A DNA stretch of 64,000 nt from Verrucomicrobia subdivision 3 bacterium UBA693 (GTDB lineage Bacteria; Verrucomicrobiota; Verrucomicrobiia; Limisphaerales; UBA8199): NCBI GenBank assembly GCA_002298785.1, contig DBMR01000052.1, forward strand, positions 1 through 64,000. The letters are read 5' to 3'. This document shows positions 1-6,608 of this stretch, one piece after another. How positions within the stretch are numbered: position 1 is the first letter of the stretch; each line of letters opens with the position of its first letter. The notes below the pieces were generated by a model. It was given only the letters and a program-made list of their open reading frames with translations, was not told the origin of the DNA and made no database searches. The position numbers and the translations under genes were made by a program.

Positions 1-77
1 TTTATCCGTGAGTCAACGGGGGAGCCTGGTCAGAAGCGTGACCGCCCTAATTGGCTGGAGGCAAACTATTTGGAAGC

Positions 78-659
78 TCACGCATCATCGCGGTCGATCC
101 ACTTGGGCTCGATCATTGGCTGTTGTCGGGCGAGTTGCTCCATCAGTTCAGCCGGGTCGGTCGACACCCGCAGCAGCTCTCGCTGTTGCGGGCGCAGGAA
201 TCGCTGGTTGGTGGCGTGATCGAGGAATGTCAAAAGTGGATCAAAGAACCCATTCACGTTCAGCAATCCATACGGCTTGGAATGGAGCCCGAGTTGTCCC
301 CAGGTCCAAACCTCGAAGAGTTCTTCCAAGGTGCCAATTCCGCCCGGCAAAGCGACAAAGGCCTCGGACAATTGCGCCATGAGTGCTTTTCGTTCATGCA
401 TTGAACAGACGACCTTGAGCTCAGTAACCCCAAAATGCGCCACTTCCTTGTCCACCAATGACTGCGGGATGACCCCGATGACTTGTCCGCCACCTGCCAG
501 GACGGCATCGGCGAGGATGCCCATCAAGCCAACCTTGCCGCCTCCATAAACCAGGGATTTGCCGTTGGCCGCGAGCAGTTTCCCCAAGGCGCGGGCTGCC
601 GCTGCAAATTGGGCGTCTGCGCCAGGGCTGGAGCCGCAGAAAACACAGATACTGTTCAT
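78..659 (-). CDS. LOG-family Rossmann-fold protein (cytokinin riboside 5'-monophosphate phosphoribohydrolase type)
   Basis: A 193-residue protein of the LOG/TIGR00730 family, whose characterised members hydrolyse nucleoside 5'-monophosphates to the free base and ribose 5-phosphate. The sequence opens with the typical ICVFCGSS strand, has the nucleotide-binding GGGKVGLMG loop near residue 40, the MHERKALM segment that carries the conserved Arg/Lys, and the diagnostic PGGIGTLEE motif near residue 105. The length is normal for the family and the ATG start directly precedes the first conserved strand. It is transcribed away from aroE with a 146 bp gap that should hold both promoters. The physiological substrate in this organism is not evident, so only the family is secure. 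Confidence 0.92.
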   Translation of the reverse strand: MNSICVFCGSSPGADAQFAAAARALGKLLAANGKSLVYGGGKVGLMGILADAVLAGGGQVIGVIPQSLVDKEVAHFGVTELKVVCSMHERKALMAQLSEAFVALPGGIGTLEELFEVWTWGQLGLHSKPYGLLNVNGFFDPLLTFLDHATNQRFLRPQQRELLRVSTDPAELMEQLARQQPMIEPKWIDRDDA

Positions 660-805
660 CGGCCATCAAGGAGCCCGGTCCAGCCGCCGCTGGCAAGTAC
701 AGAAGCTGTCGGTTCTGGGCGGGCGGCGATCCTGTTCGCACCGGGAGGTCCCGCGTGGGAAACTTTTAACTTTGAACTTGATCGGGGGTTGCCTATAAAC
801 AGCGG

Positions 806-1723
806 GTGTCCGGGCCACAGCCAAGAGCGATTGATGCCAACACCCGTTTCTGCGCGGTGTATGGCTCGCCGATCCGCCATTCGGCATCTCCTTCGATGCA
901 AAATGCCGGCATGGAGGCCTTGGGTTTAAACTGGCGCTATCTAGCCTTTGAAGTGGCTCCTGAATCCTTGCGTTCGGCGATCCAGGGAGCTCAAGCGATG
1001 CATTTCGTTGGACTGAATTTGACGGTTCCACACAAGATGCTCGCATGTTCCATGGTGGATTATTTGGATGAGTCCGCCCGGCTCTGGGGCGCGGTGAACA
1101 CGATCAGGTTTGAGGGATTATCCGACTCGGGCACCTGGTTGGGACTGCGGGAGTTTGACCAAATTCCCGCCAAAGTGCGCTCGGCGGGGTTTAACACTGA
1201 TGCGGACGCCATTGTGCGGTCCGTACGGGAAGATTTGGGGATCGAGATCAAAGGCGCCCGGGTGCTGCTTCTCGGCGCGGGCGGGGCAGGGCGCACGGCG
1301 GCGCTTAAGTTGGCTGCTGAAGGAGTCAAACGTCTGTACCTGGTCAACCGCACCATGAGCAAGGCTGGCGAGCTGGCCCAGCAAATCAACACCTCGGGCG
1401 TGGACGCCGCGGCCCAGGCGGGGTATCCTGACGAAGCTGTGGACCTGGTGATCAATGCCACCTCGGTGGGGTTGCGTGCGGAGGAGGAATTGCCCTACGA
1501 TTCGCGGAGCTTTCCTTTGAGTCGGGCCGGGGCCGCCTATGATATGATCTATCGCCCGGCCGAAACGCCTTTCCTGAAGGCGGCCAAATCTGCCGGGTGC
1601 CGTACGGCAAATGGGTTGGGGATGCTACTCTACCAGGGAGCCGCCGCGCTCGAATTGTGGTCCGGTCAAAATGCTCCGGTGGAAATCATGCGCCGCGCCC
1701 TGGTCTCCCACATCTATGGTTAA
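806..1723 (+). CDS. aroE: Shikimate dehydrogenase (NADP+)
   Basis: Reduces 3-dehydroshikimate to shikimate in the chorismate pathway. The substrate domain shows the PIRHSASPSM segment and the catalytic lysine in VPHK (K77). The conserved aspartate is in NTD (D132), and the cofactor domain begins with the GAGGAGRT glycine loop near residue 157 and ends with NGLGMLLYQGA. The 305-residue chain is longer than the usual ~270-280. An extra stretch of about 20-25 residues lies between VNTI (97-100) and the NTD motif, which are normally about 10 residues apart. The start is a GTG; no later start keeps the substrate-binding N-terminus. The final codons overlap the start of the prepilin peptidase gene by 8 bp, so the two are probably co-transcribed. 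Confidence 0.93.
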   Translation: MSGPQPRAIDANTRFCAVYGSPIRHSASPSMQNAGMEALGLNWRYLAFEVAPESLRSAIQGAQAMHFVGLNLTVPHKMLACSMVDYLDESARLWGAVNTIRFEGLSDSGTWLGLREFDQIPAKVRSAGFNTDADAIVRSVREDLGIEIKGARVLLLGAGGAGRTAALKLAAEGVKRLYLVNRTMSKAGELAQQINTSGVDAAAQAGYPDEAVDLVINATSVGLRAEEELPYDSRSFPLSRAGAAYDMIYRPAETPFLKAAKSAGCRTANGLGMLLYQGAAALELWSGQNAPVEIMRRALVSHIYG

Positions 1724-2825
1724 GGCCATCTTCGATCCGAATAACTGGGCCACCGTGCCGTTTCATTTTTGGACGGCCGCAATTTTTGTTTTCGGCAGCA
1801 TGGTCGGCAGTTTCCTGAATGTGTGCATTTATCGGATGCCTCTGGGGTTGAGCGTGGTCTCACCCCCGTCACACTGTCCGAACTGCAAATATTCCATCCC
1901 GGCGTATTTGAATGTTCCGCTGTTCACATGGCTATTTCTGCGCGGCCGCTGTCGGAATTGTGGGAACCCGATTTCGAGCCGTTATTTTCTGGTGGAACTG
2001 CTCACGGGCACGTTGTTTGCCGCCGCGTGGATCTGGTTCGGCCACGCGTCAGCGTGGCTGGCCCTCGCGTACTGCCTGGTGCTGGCCGGTTTGATCGTCG
2101 CGACATTCATTGATTTTGAGCATTTCATCATTCCGGATGAGATCACCATCGGGGGCATGGTGGCGGGCTTTGTGTGTTCTTTCGCATTGCCGGCGCTGCA
2201 CGGGGAGATTTCCCTGACCGGATCCTTACGGCAAAGCCTGCTGGGCGCCGCGTTGGGTGGTGGTTTGGTTTACGGAATTCTGCGTTTGGGCAAACTCTTT
2301 TTCGGCAAGCAACGGCTCAGCTTGCCTGCCGAAACCCGTATCGTATTTACGGAAACCGCGGTTTGCCTCCCCGACAAAGAGATTCCTTACGAGGACCTGT
2401 TCTATCGGCGGTCGGATATGATTCAATTGCAGGCGCGAACGGTGGAGTTGGTGGATCGCGGTTATAAGGATATTCAGGTTCGGTTGAGCCCTGAGTCGCT
2501 GGAAATTGGTGATGAAAAGCTCAATCCGGCAGACGTGCCTTACCTGGAAACGGTCAGCGCTGAAATCGTTTTGCCGCGGGAAGCGATGGGGTTTGGGGAC
2601 GTGAAATTTATGGCGGGCATCGGCGCCTTCCTGGGTTGGAAAGCAGTAGTGTTCTCGCTCATGGTGAGTTCGTTGATCGGATCGCTGGTCGGAGTGGTGT
2701 TGATCGTGATGAAACGCCAGGCGTGGTCCTCGCGATTGCCGTACGGACCGTACATCGCCATCGCGGCGGCCATCTGGATTTTTTGTGGTCGCGAGGTCCT
2801 GCAATGGTGGCTGGGAAGAGGTTAA
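1716..2825 (+). CDS. Prepilin peptidase (type IV leader peptidase, A24 family) with large cytoplasmic insertion
   Basis: An inner-membrane aspartyl protease that cleaves, and in many bacteria N-methylates, type IV prepilins and pseudopilins. The N-terminal segment GSFLNVCIYR leads into a zinc-binding pair of CxxC motifs (C54/C57 and C79/C82). The catalytic aspartates fit D133 in IDFEHFIIPD and D295 in GFGDVK. In well-studied relatives these lie about 65 residues apart; here they are 162 apart, because a soluble stretch of roughly 95 residues (about 197-288) is inserted between membrane segments. The ATG at 1716 lies inside the end of aroE and gives a 369-residue protein beginning just before the first membrane helix. 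Pilin-like substrates are encoded at about 10.3 kb. Confidence 0.93.
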   Translation: MVKAIFDPNNWATVPFHFWTAAIFVFGSMVGSFLNVCIYRMPLGLSVVSPPSHCPNCKYSIPAYLNVPLFTWLFLRGRCRNCGNPISSRYFLVELLTGTLFAAAWIWFGHASAWLALAYCLVLAGLIVATFIDFEHFIIPDEITIGGMVAGFVCSFALPALHGEISLTGSLRQSLLGAALGGGLVYGILRLGKLFFGKQRLSLPAETRIVFTETAVCLPDKEIPYEDLFYRRSDMIQLQARTVELVDRGYKDIQVRLSPESLEIGDEKLNPADVPYLETVSAEIVLPREAMGFGDVKFMAGIGAFLGWKAVVFSLMVSSLIGSLVGVVLIVMKRQAWSSRLPYGPYIAIAAAIWIFCGREVLQWWLGRG

Positions 2826-2911
2826 CCCGCCCCTGCTGGTCGAGGGCGAATAAACGTGTCACTCTGGACTGTGTTCTCAAGATCCCGAGGTATTGCCGGC
2901 GGCGAAATAGA

Positions 2912-2941
2912 TTGCCTCTAAGATTCGCATCAGCCTATAGT
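2912..2941 (+). promoter_or_regulatory. Possible sigma70-type promoter for the receiver gene
   Basis: TTGCCT at 2912-2917 and TATAGT at 2936-2941 are separated by 18 bp. The -10 matches five of six consensus bases and the -35 four. It would place transcription start around 2948, only about ten bases before the ATG at 2958. Pattern match only. Confidence 0.35.
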
Positions 2942-2957
2942 GCGCGCGGGATTAGTA

Positions 2958-3395
2958 ATGAGTTCGGCAATATTCAAGCCCAGGCGCATTCTGGTGGTCG
3001 ATGACGAACCGCAGGTTTGTCAAGCCATCGAAATGCTGCTCCGCTTCGACAAGCATGAAGTGGTGGTGGTGAATACGGGCACGGCAGCGATGGCCGAGTT
3101 GGCGAAGTCCCCTGTCGATATGGTCTTCCTGGACTATCTCATGCCGGGCATGAAGGGCGACGAATTGGCGCGCGCGATTAAAGAGAAGGATCCCACCCAG
3201 CCCGTGGCTATGATCACCGCCTACGCCGAGGTGCTGAAACACTCCCACTCACCTTTGCACGGGGTGGATTGCCTTATCGGGAAACCGTTCTTACTTGCTG
3301 ACCTCCGGGGCGCCATCGAGAAGCACTCTCGACCTCGACGTGCTGCCGTCGAGACCCAGACCACCCCCCCAGGTCTTCCGTCGTCCGGCGCCTAG
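2958..3395 (+). CDS. Stand-alone response regulator receiver (CheY-like)
   Basis: A 145-residue single-domain receiver. The acidic pocket is formed by DDE (residues 15-17), the phosphoacceptor is D59 in FLDYLMPGMKG, the conserved threonine is in MITAYAE, and the switch lysine is in IGKPF. No output domain follows; the last ~25 residues are proline- and threonine-rich and probably disordered. An upstream in-frame GTG at 2940 would add six residues, but the ATG at 2958 starts nearer the domain. It sits alone between the prepilin peptidase and signal peptidase genes. A role in motility or pilus control is possible from context but not shown; no kinase is adjacent. Confidence 0.9.
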   Translation: MSSAIFKPRRILVVDDEPQVCQAIEMLLRFDKHEVVVVNTGTAAMAELAKSPVDMVFLDYLMPGMKGDELARAIKEKDPTQPVAMITAYAEVLKHSHSPLHGVDCLIGKPFLLADLRGAIEKHSRPRRAAVETQTTPPGLPSSGA

Positions 3396-3430
3396 CGCCC
3401 GGTTGTCAACCCGGTAATCGCAAGCGGGCG
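3396..3430 (+). terminator. Weak hairpin after the receiver gene
   Basis: CGCCCG at 3396-3401 can pair with CGGGCG at 3425-3430, followed by TTTAT. The inner segment also has a partial CCGG/CCGG pairing. It begins directly after the stop codon at 3395. The loop is long and the U-run short, so this is a low-confidence terminator. Confidence 0.3.
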
Positions 3431-3517
3431 TTTATCCAGACCGTACTTTTTCGGCTGCCTGTAGGTAATCTCTCCCTTTGTGTTTTTGCTGAAGCTGCGC
3501 GAAACTCATAGCAGGTT

Positions 3518-4096
3518 ATGAAAAGAGTCGTCGCAGCTTTCGGAACCGAATTCGGCAAAATGCCGTGGGTAGCCAAGTCAGCTACCCCGAGCGGCACCAA
3601 ACAGCCATCGCTGATCGCGCAACTGACTCAGTGCCTCTTTGTCGCTTCAGTAGCCGTCCTGAGTTACCTGGTCATCACCCATTACTGCCTGCAGACGGTG
3701 CAGGTGGTTGGCCGCAGCATGGCGCCCACTTTGGAAAATGCGCGCGTCTACATGCTGAACCGATTGGTTTACGTCCTGCACGCTCCCCAACCCTCGGACA
3801 TCGTTGTGCTGCGTGATCCGGACGAACAAGGCTTTTCCGTAAAACGCGTCATAGCTCGTGCAGGCGACCTGGTCACGATTCGGAGCGGCAAGGTTTTTTT
3901 GAACAATCAGCCGTTGTCGGAACCTTACCTGCCTGCCGGCACTCCCACCTATCCCTACAGCCAGGCGCATGAGCAGACCTTCCGGCTCAGTCAAAACGAA
4001 TTCTTCGTGCTAGGTGACAATCGGATGAATTCCGCCGACAGCCGCACCTACGGACCGGTTACGCGGGATCACATTCTTGGGCGCGTAGTTCATTGA
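3518..4096 (+). CDS. lepB: Signal peptidase I (first of two in the window)
   Basis: Membrane serine protease that removes signal peptides from exported proteins. A single membrane segment (about residues 38-56) precedes the catalytic serine S67 in GRSMAPTL. The general-base lysine is K109 in SVKRVIA, and the family signature GDNRMNSADSR lies near the C-terminus. At 192 residues it is compact, as in the short single-anchor type. The ATG at 3518 gives a ~37-residue cytoplasmic N-terminus. It is 34 bp upstream of bioB on the same strand. A second paralogue is encoded at 49465-49983. Confidence 0.94.
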   Translation: MKRVVAAFGTEFGKMPWVAKSATPSGTKQPSLIAQLTQCLFVASVAVLSYLVITHYCLQTVQVVGRSMAPTLENARVYMLNRLVYVLHAPQPSDIVVLRDPDEQGFSVKRVIARAGDLVTIRSGKVFLNNQPLSEPYLPAGTPTYPYSQAHEQTFRLSQNEFFVLGDNRMNSADSRTYGPVTRDHILGRVVH

Positions 4097-4130
4097 TGGC
4101 GGCACTTCCTTGCTTGTGTTCTGACGCGGC

Positions 4131-5237
4131 ATGGATATGCTGTCAACCATGATCAGGCAATCGTTTGACGCAGCCAAATCCGAAAGGATCTCCATGCTGG
4201 GCCGCAAGGTGCTCTCCGGTGGGGCTTTAGACCGTGATGAGGCGCTTTTTTTGTTCGAACTCGAGGACAGCGCGGAAATCTATGAGCTGATGGCGTGGGC
4301 CAACCGAGTCCGGGAGCATTTCAAGGGGAACAAAATCCATCTTTGCTCCATCGTAAACATCAAAGCCGGAGCGTGTTCGGAGAATTGCCGTTTTTGCGCG
4401 CAATCCGCCGCCTATGATACCGGCTCTCCGCGGTATAGCCTGATAGACCCAGAGCCGATTCGCGCGGCTGAGGATGAAGCGCTGGCGAACAACGTGACCG
4501 GCCTGGGGCTCGTGGCGGCCTGGCGAGGCCTCGAGGAGGGGCCGATACTTGATGACTTGTGCCGCCGTTTCGAGGAGATGAAGAAGAATGGCAAAGCCCG
4601 GCCGGACGCTTCCTTGGGAATTATCCGTAATCCGGCTGTGGCTCGACGTCTGGCCGATGCGGGTGTTCAGTGTTATAACCATAACTTGGAGACTTCTCGG
4701 CGCTTCTTTCCAGAGATTTGCACCACGCACACTTATGAGGAGCGGGTGAACACGATTCGTTATTTGCAGGACGTGGGCATTAAAATCTGTTCTGGCGGGA
4801 TTCTGGGCATGGGTGAAACCCGGGCAGACCGTTGTGAGTTGGCTTTTTCCATCAAGGAGATTGGGGCGACTTTCGTGCCGATTAATGTTCTCAATCCTAT
4901 CCCGGGCACGCCCATGGAGAAAAATGAGCCGCTGCCGCCGTTGGAGGTGCTCAAAACTATCGCCTGCTTCCGTCTGATTCTGCCGACGCAGGAGATTATG
5001 CTCGCGGGCGGACGCGTGGTGAACCTGCGTGATTTGCAGAGCATGGTGTTTATGGCGGGTGCCAGCGCCCTGATGGTGGGTAATTATCTGACCACCGTGA
5101 ACCAACCCGTCGAGAAGGATCTGCAGATGCTCAAGGACTTGAAGCTCGATCCTGATTGGTCTGGGCATGGCGAAAAAACCAGGGAATCGTCGGCATGCGG
5201 TTCCTGCTCGCCCGAGCCGGACGAAGTGCTAGTCTGA
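4131..5237 (+). CDS. bioB: Biotin synthase, radical SAM, with atypical auxiliary-cluster ligands
   Basis: Inserts sulfur into dethiobiotin in the last step of biotin synthesis. The radical-SAM cluster motif is C82, C86, C89 (ACSENCRFC). Other hallmarks are YNHNLETS, IKICSGG and a glycine-rich GGR near residue 300. Compared with the E. coli enzyme, the auxiliary-cluster cysteines corresponding to C97 and C128 are absent: those regions read GLGLVAAW and ASLGIIRN. The counterpart of C188 is kept in KICSGG. The C-terminal tail instead carries a CxxC pair (C356/C359). This looks like the class of biotin synthases that bind a different auxiliary cluster (described as type II), which is an inference from cysteine placement. 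The stop overlaps the next gene's ATG by one base. The remaining biotin genes are not in the window. Confidence 0.92.
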   Translation: MDMLSTMIRQSFDAAKSERISMLGRKVLSGGALDRDEALFLFELEDSAEIYELMAWANRVREHFKGNKIHLCSIVNIKAGACSENCRFCAQSAAYDTGSPRYSLIDPEPIRAAEDEALANNVTGLGLVAAWRGLEEGPILDDLCRRFEEMKKNGKARPDASLGIIRNPAVARRLADAGVQCYNHNLETSRRFFPEICTTHTYEERVNTIRYLQDVGIKICSGGILGMGETRADRCELAFSIKEIGATFVPINVLNPIPGTPMEKNEPLPPLEVLKTIACFRLILPTQEIMLAGGRVVNLRDLQSMVFMAGASALMVGNYLTTVNQPVEKDLQMLKDLKLDPDWSGHGEKTRESSACGSCSPEPDEVLV

Positions 5238-6022
5238 TGAAGAAACCGCCCCAACGCCTGGGCAGGAATCACGGCGGGTACTTCGGCGAAGGCATCGATA
5301 TTCACGAGGTATTGTCGGAAGTGCAGGACGCCGCTGCGGGGCACGGTTGGGAGGTCGAATCTTTCCTGGACCATTCGGGGCATCATCATCTAGGCCTGAG
5401 ACGCGCTGCTGCGCACCCGCGGAAGTCCGTTTATTTGTCCGCCGGAATTCATGGCGACGAACCCGCCGGGCCGTTGGCGGTCGCCAAATTGCTTCGTGAA
5501 GAGCTATGGCCGGAAGCGGTCTCACTTTGGGTCTGTCCGTGCCTGAATCCACAGGCCTTCAAAACCAACCGGCGCGAAAACGCCGCCGGATTGGATCTCA
5601 ATCGCCAGTATCGCAATCCCTCAGCAGCGGAAATCGCGGCGCATATCGAATGGCTCGAACGTCAGCCGGGCTTTGACCTTGCACTATGTCTGCACGAGGA
5701 CTGGGAATCGCACGGGTTTTACGTCTATGAACTGAACCCTGACCACCAGGAATCATTGGCTGAGGCCATGGTGGAGCGGATCAGCAGTGTTTGTCCCGTG
5801 GACGGTTCGGAATTGATCGAAGGACGACCGGCCCGGAATGGCATTATCCGGCCAGTGACGGATCCTCGTGCGCGTCCCGACTGGCCGGAGGCGTTTTATT
5901 TGCTGACCCACAAAACCAGGCTTTGCTATACGCTGGAAGCTCCTTCGGATTTTCCGCTGAGCACACGCGTGTCTGCGCTGGTGGAGGGTGTGCGCGCGGC
6001 GCTGGAGAGAATCTGTCGCTAA
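5237..6022 (+). CDS. M14-family zinc carboxypeptidase / aspartoacylase-like hydrolase
   Basis: A 261-residue protein of the M14 superfamily. The zinc ligands fit HGDE (GIHGDEPAG, about residue 71) and the histidine of LCLHED. Substrate-binding LDLNRQY follows, and the catalytic glutamate fits TLEAPSD near the C-terminus. The compact size and the HGDEPAG context resemble succinylglutamate desuccinylase/aspartoacylase or murein-peptide amidase relatives rather than secreted digestive carboxypeptidases; there is no signal peptide from the ATG chosen. That ATG at 5237 overlaps the bioB stop codon (TGATG), so translation is probably coupled. Earlier in-frame starts lie inside bioB. The substrate cannot be read from the sequence. 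Confidence 0.85.
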   Translation: MKKPPQRLGRNHGGYFGEGIDIHEVLSEVQDAAAGHGWEVESFLDHSGHHHLGLRRAAAHPRKSVYLSAGIHGDEPAGPLAVAKLLREELWPEAVSLWVCPCLNPQAFKTNRRENAAGLDLNRQYRNPSAAEIAAHIEWLERQPGFDLALCLHEDWESHGFYVYELNPDHQESLAEAMVERISSVCPVDGSELIEGRPARNGIIRPVTDPRARPDWPEAFYLLTHKTRLCYTLEAPSDFPLSTRVSALVEGVRAALERICR

Positions 6023-6047
6023 GCCCTGGCGGCGAACCGCCCCCGGT

Positions 6048-6494
6048 CTAAGGCAAAGGGCCGGTATTGCGCCGATCCATCCAGGATTGGCCCAGCGTGG
6101 TCAGTGTCTTGCTCTTGAGTACGCGCTCGGCCATGGGGAAAACGATGCGTTCTTCTTTGTGGAAGTGTTTTCGGGAATGATTGATGGCCGCCAGGAGCAA
6201 CTCGCGGGCCTCGCCTACTCGCTTCGCCTCCTGGACCCGTTGTAGAGTGCCGTCCATTTCCTGATGTTCCTTCAAGAAACCGTCCCGCTGACCAATCTGC
6301 TCAAAACAGTGCTCCAAGGGGCCGATAAAAAGTTCATCCTCATGGTCCGAATGTGCCTTGAGCAGGGATTCAACCAACCCGGCCATGAGTTTTAGCTCGC
6401 CCAGAGTTTTAACTTCGGGCGCCTTTGCCTCGATGTAATTGAACATGTTGTGGAACACCAGGTGTTCCGCCATCAGTACTTCAGTAATTTTCAT
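6048..6494 (-). CDS. Hemerythrin-like (HHE) cation-binding protein
   Basis: About 148 residues forming a four-helix bundle of the hemerythrin/HHE family, which binds a di-iron centre and in bacteria serves in oxygen, nitric oxide or iron-stress sensing and Fe-S repair. The ligand pattern is visible as EHLVFHNM, HSDHEDE, KEHQEMD and HSRKHFHKEE. The ATG at 6494 was chosen because it starts immediately before the first conserved helix; an upstream alternative at 6551 adds 19 unrelated residues. It lies 114 bp downstream of gcvP on the same strand, but no functional link is obvious, and it converges with the M14 gene. Confidence 0.85.
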   Translation of the reverse strand: MKITEVLMAEHLVFHNMFNYIEAKAPEVKTLGELKLMAGLVESLLKAHSDHEDELFIGPLEHCFEQIGQRDGFLKEHQEMDGTLQRVQEAKRVGEARELLLAAINHSRKHFHKEERIVFPMAERVLKSKTLTTLGQSWMDRRNTGPLP

Positions 6495-6608
6495 GGCCGC
6501 TGGGCTGCTTTGCTCTATTGATACCAAATGATGGGCTTGCTCGCCACGCATTTATTGTCCGCCGCCAGCATTTAGGAGTTGGCGACGGACCGGATAGGCA
6601 CCCCGTCC

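Noticed and set aside
4227..5168. Long open frame on the minus strand opposite bioB
   Set aside because: It is antisense to a clear gene, has no recognisable motif, and long opposite frames are common in GC-rich coding DNA.
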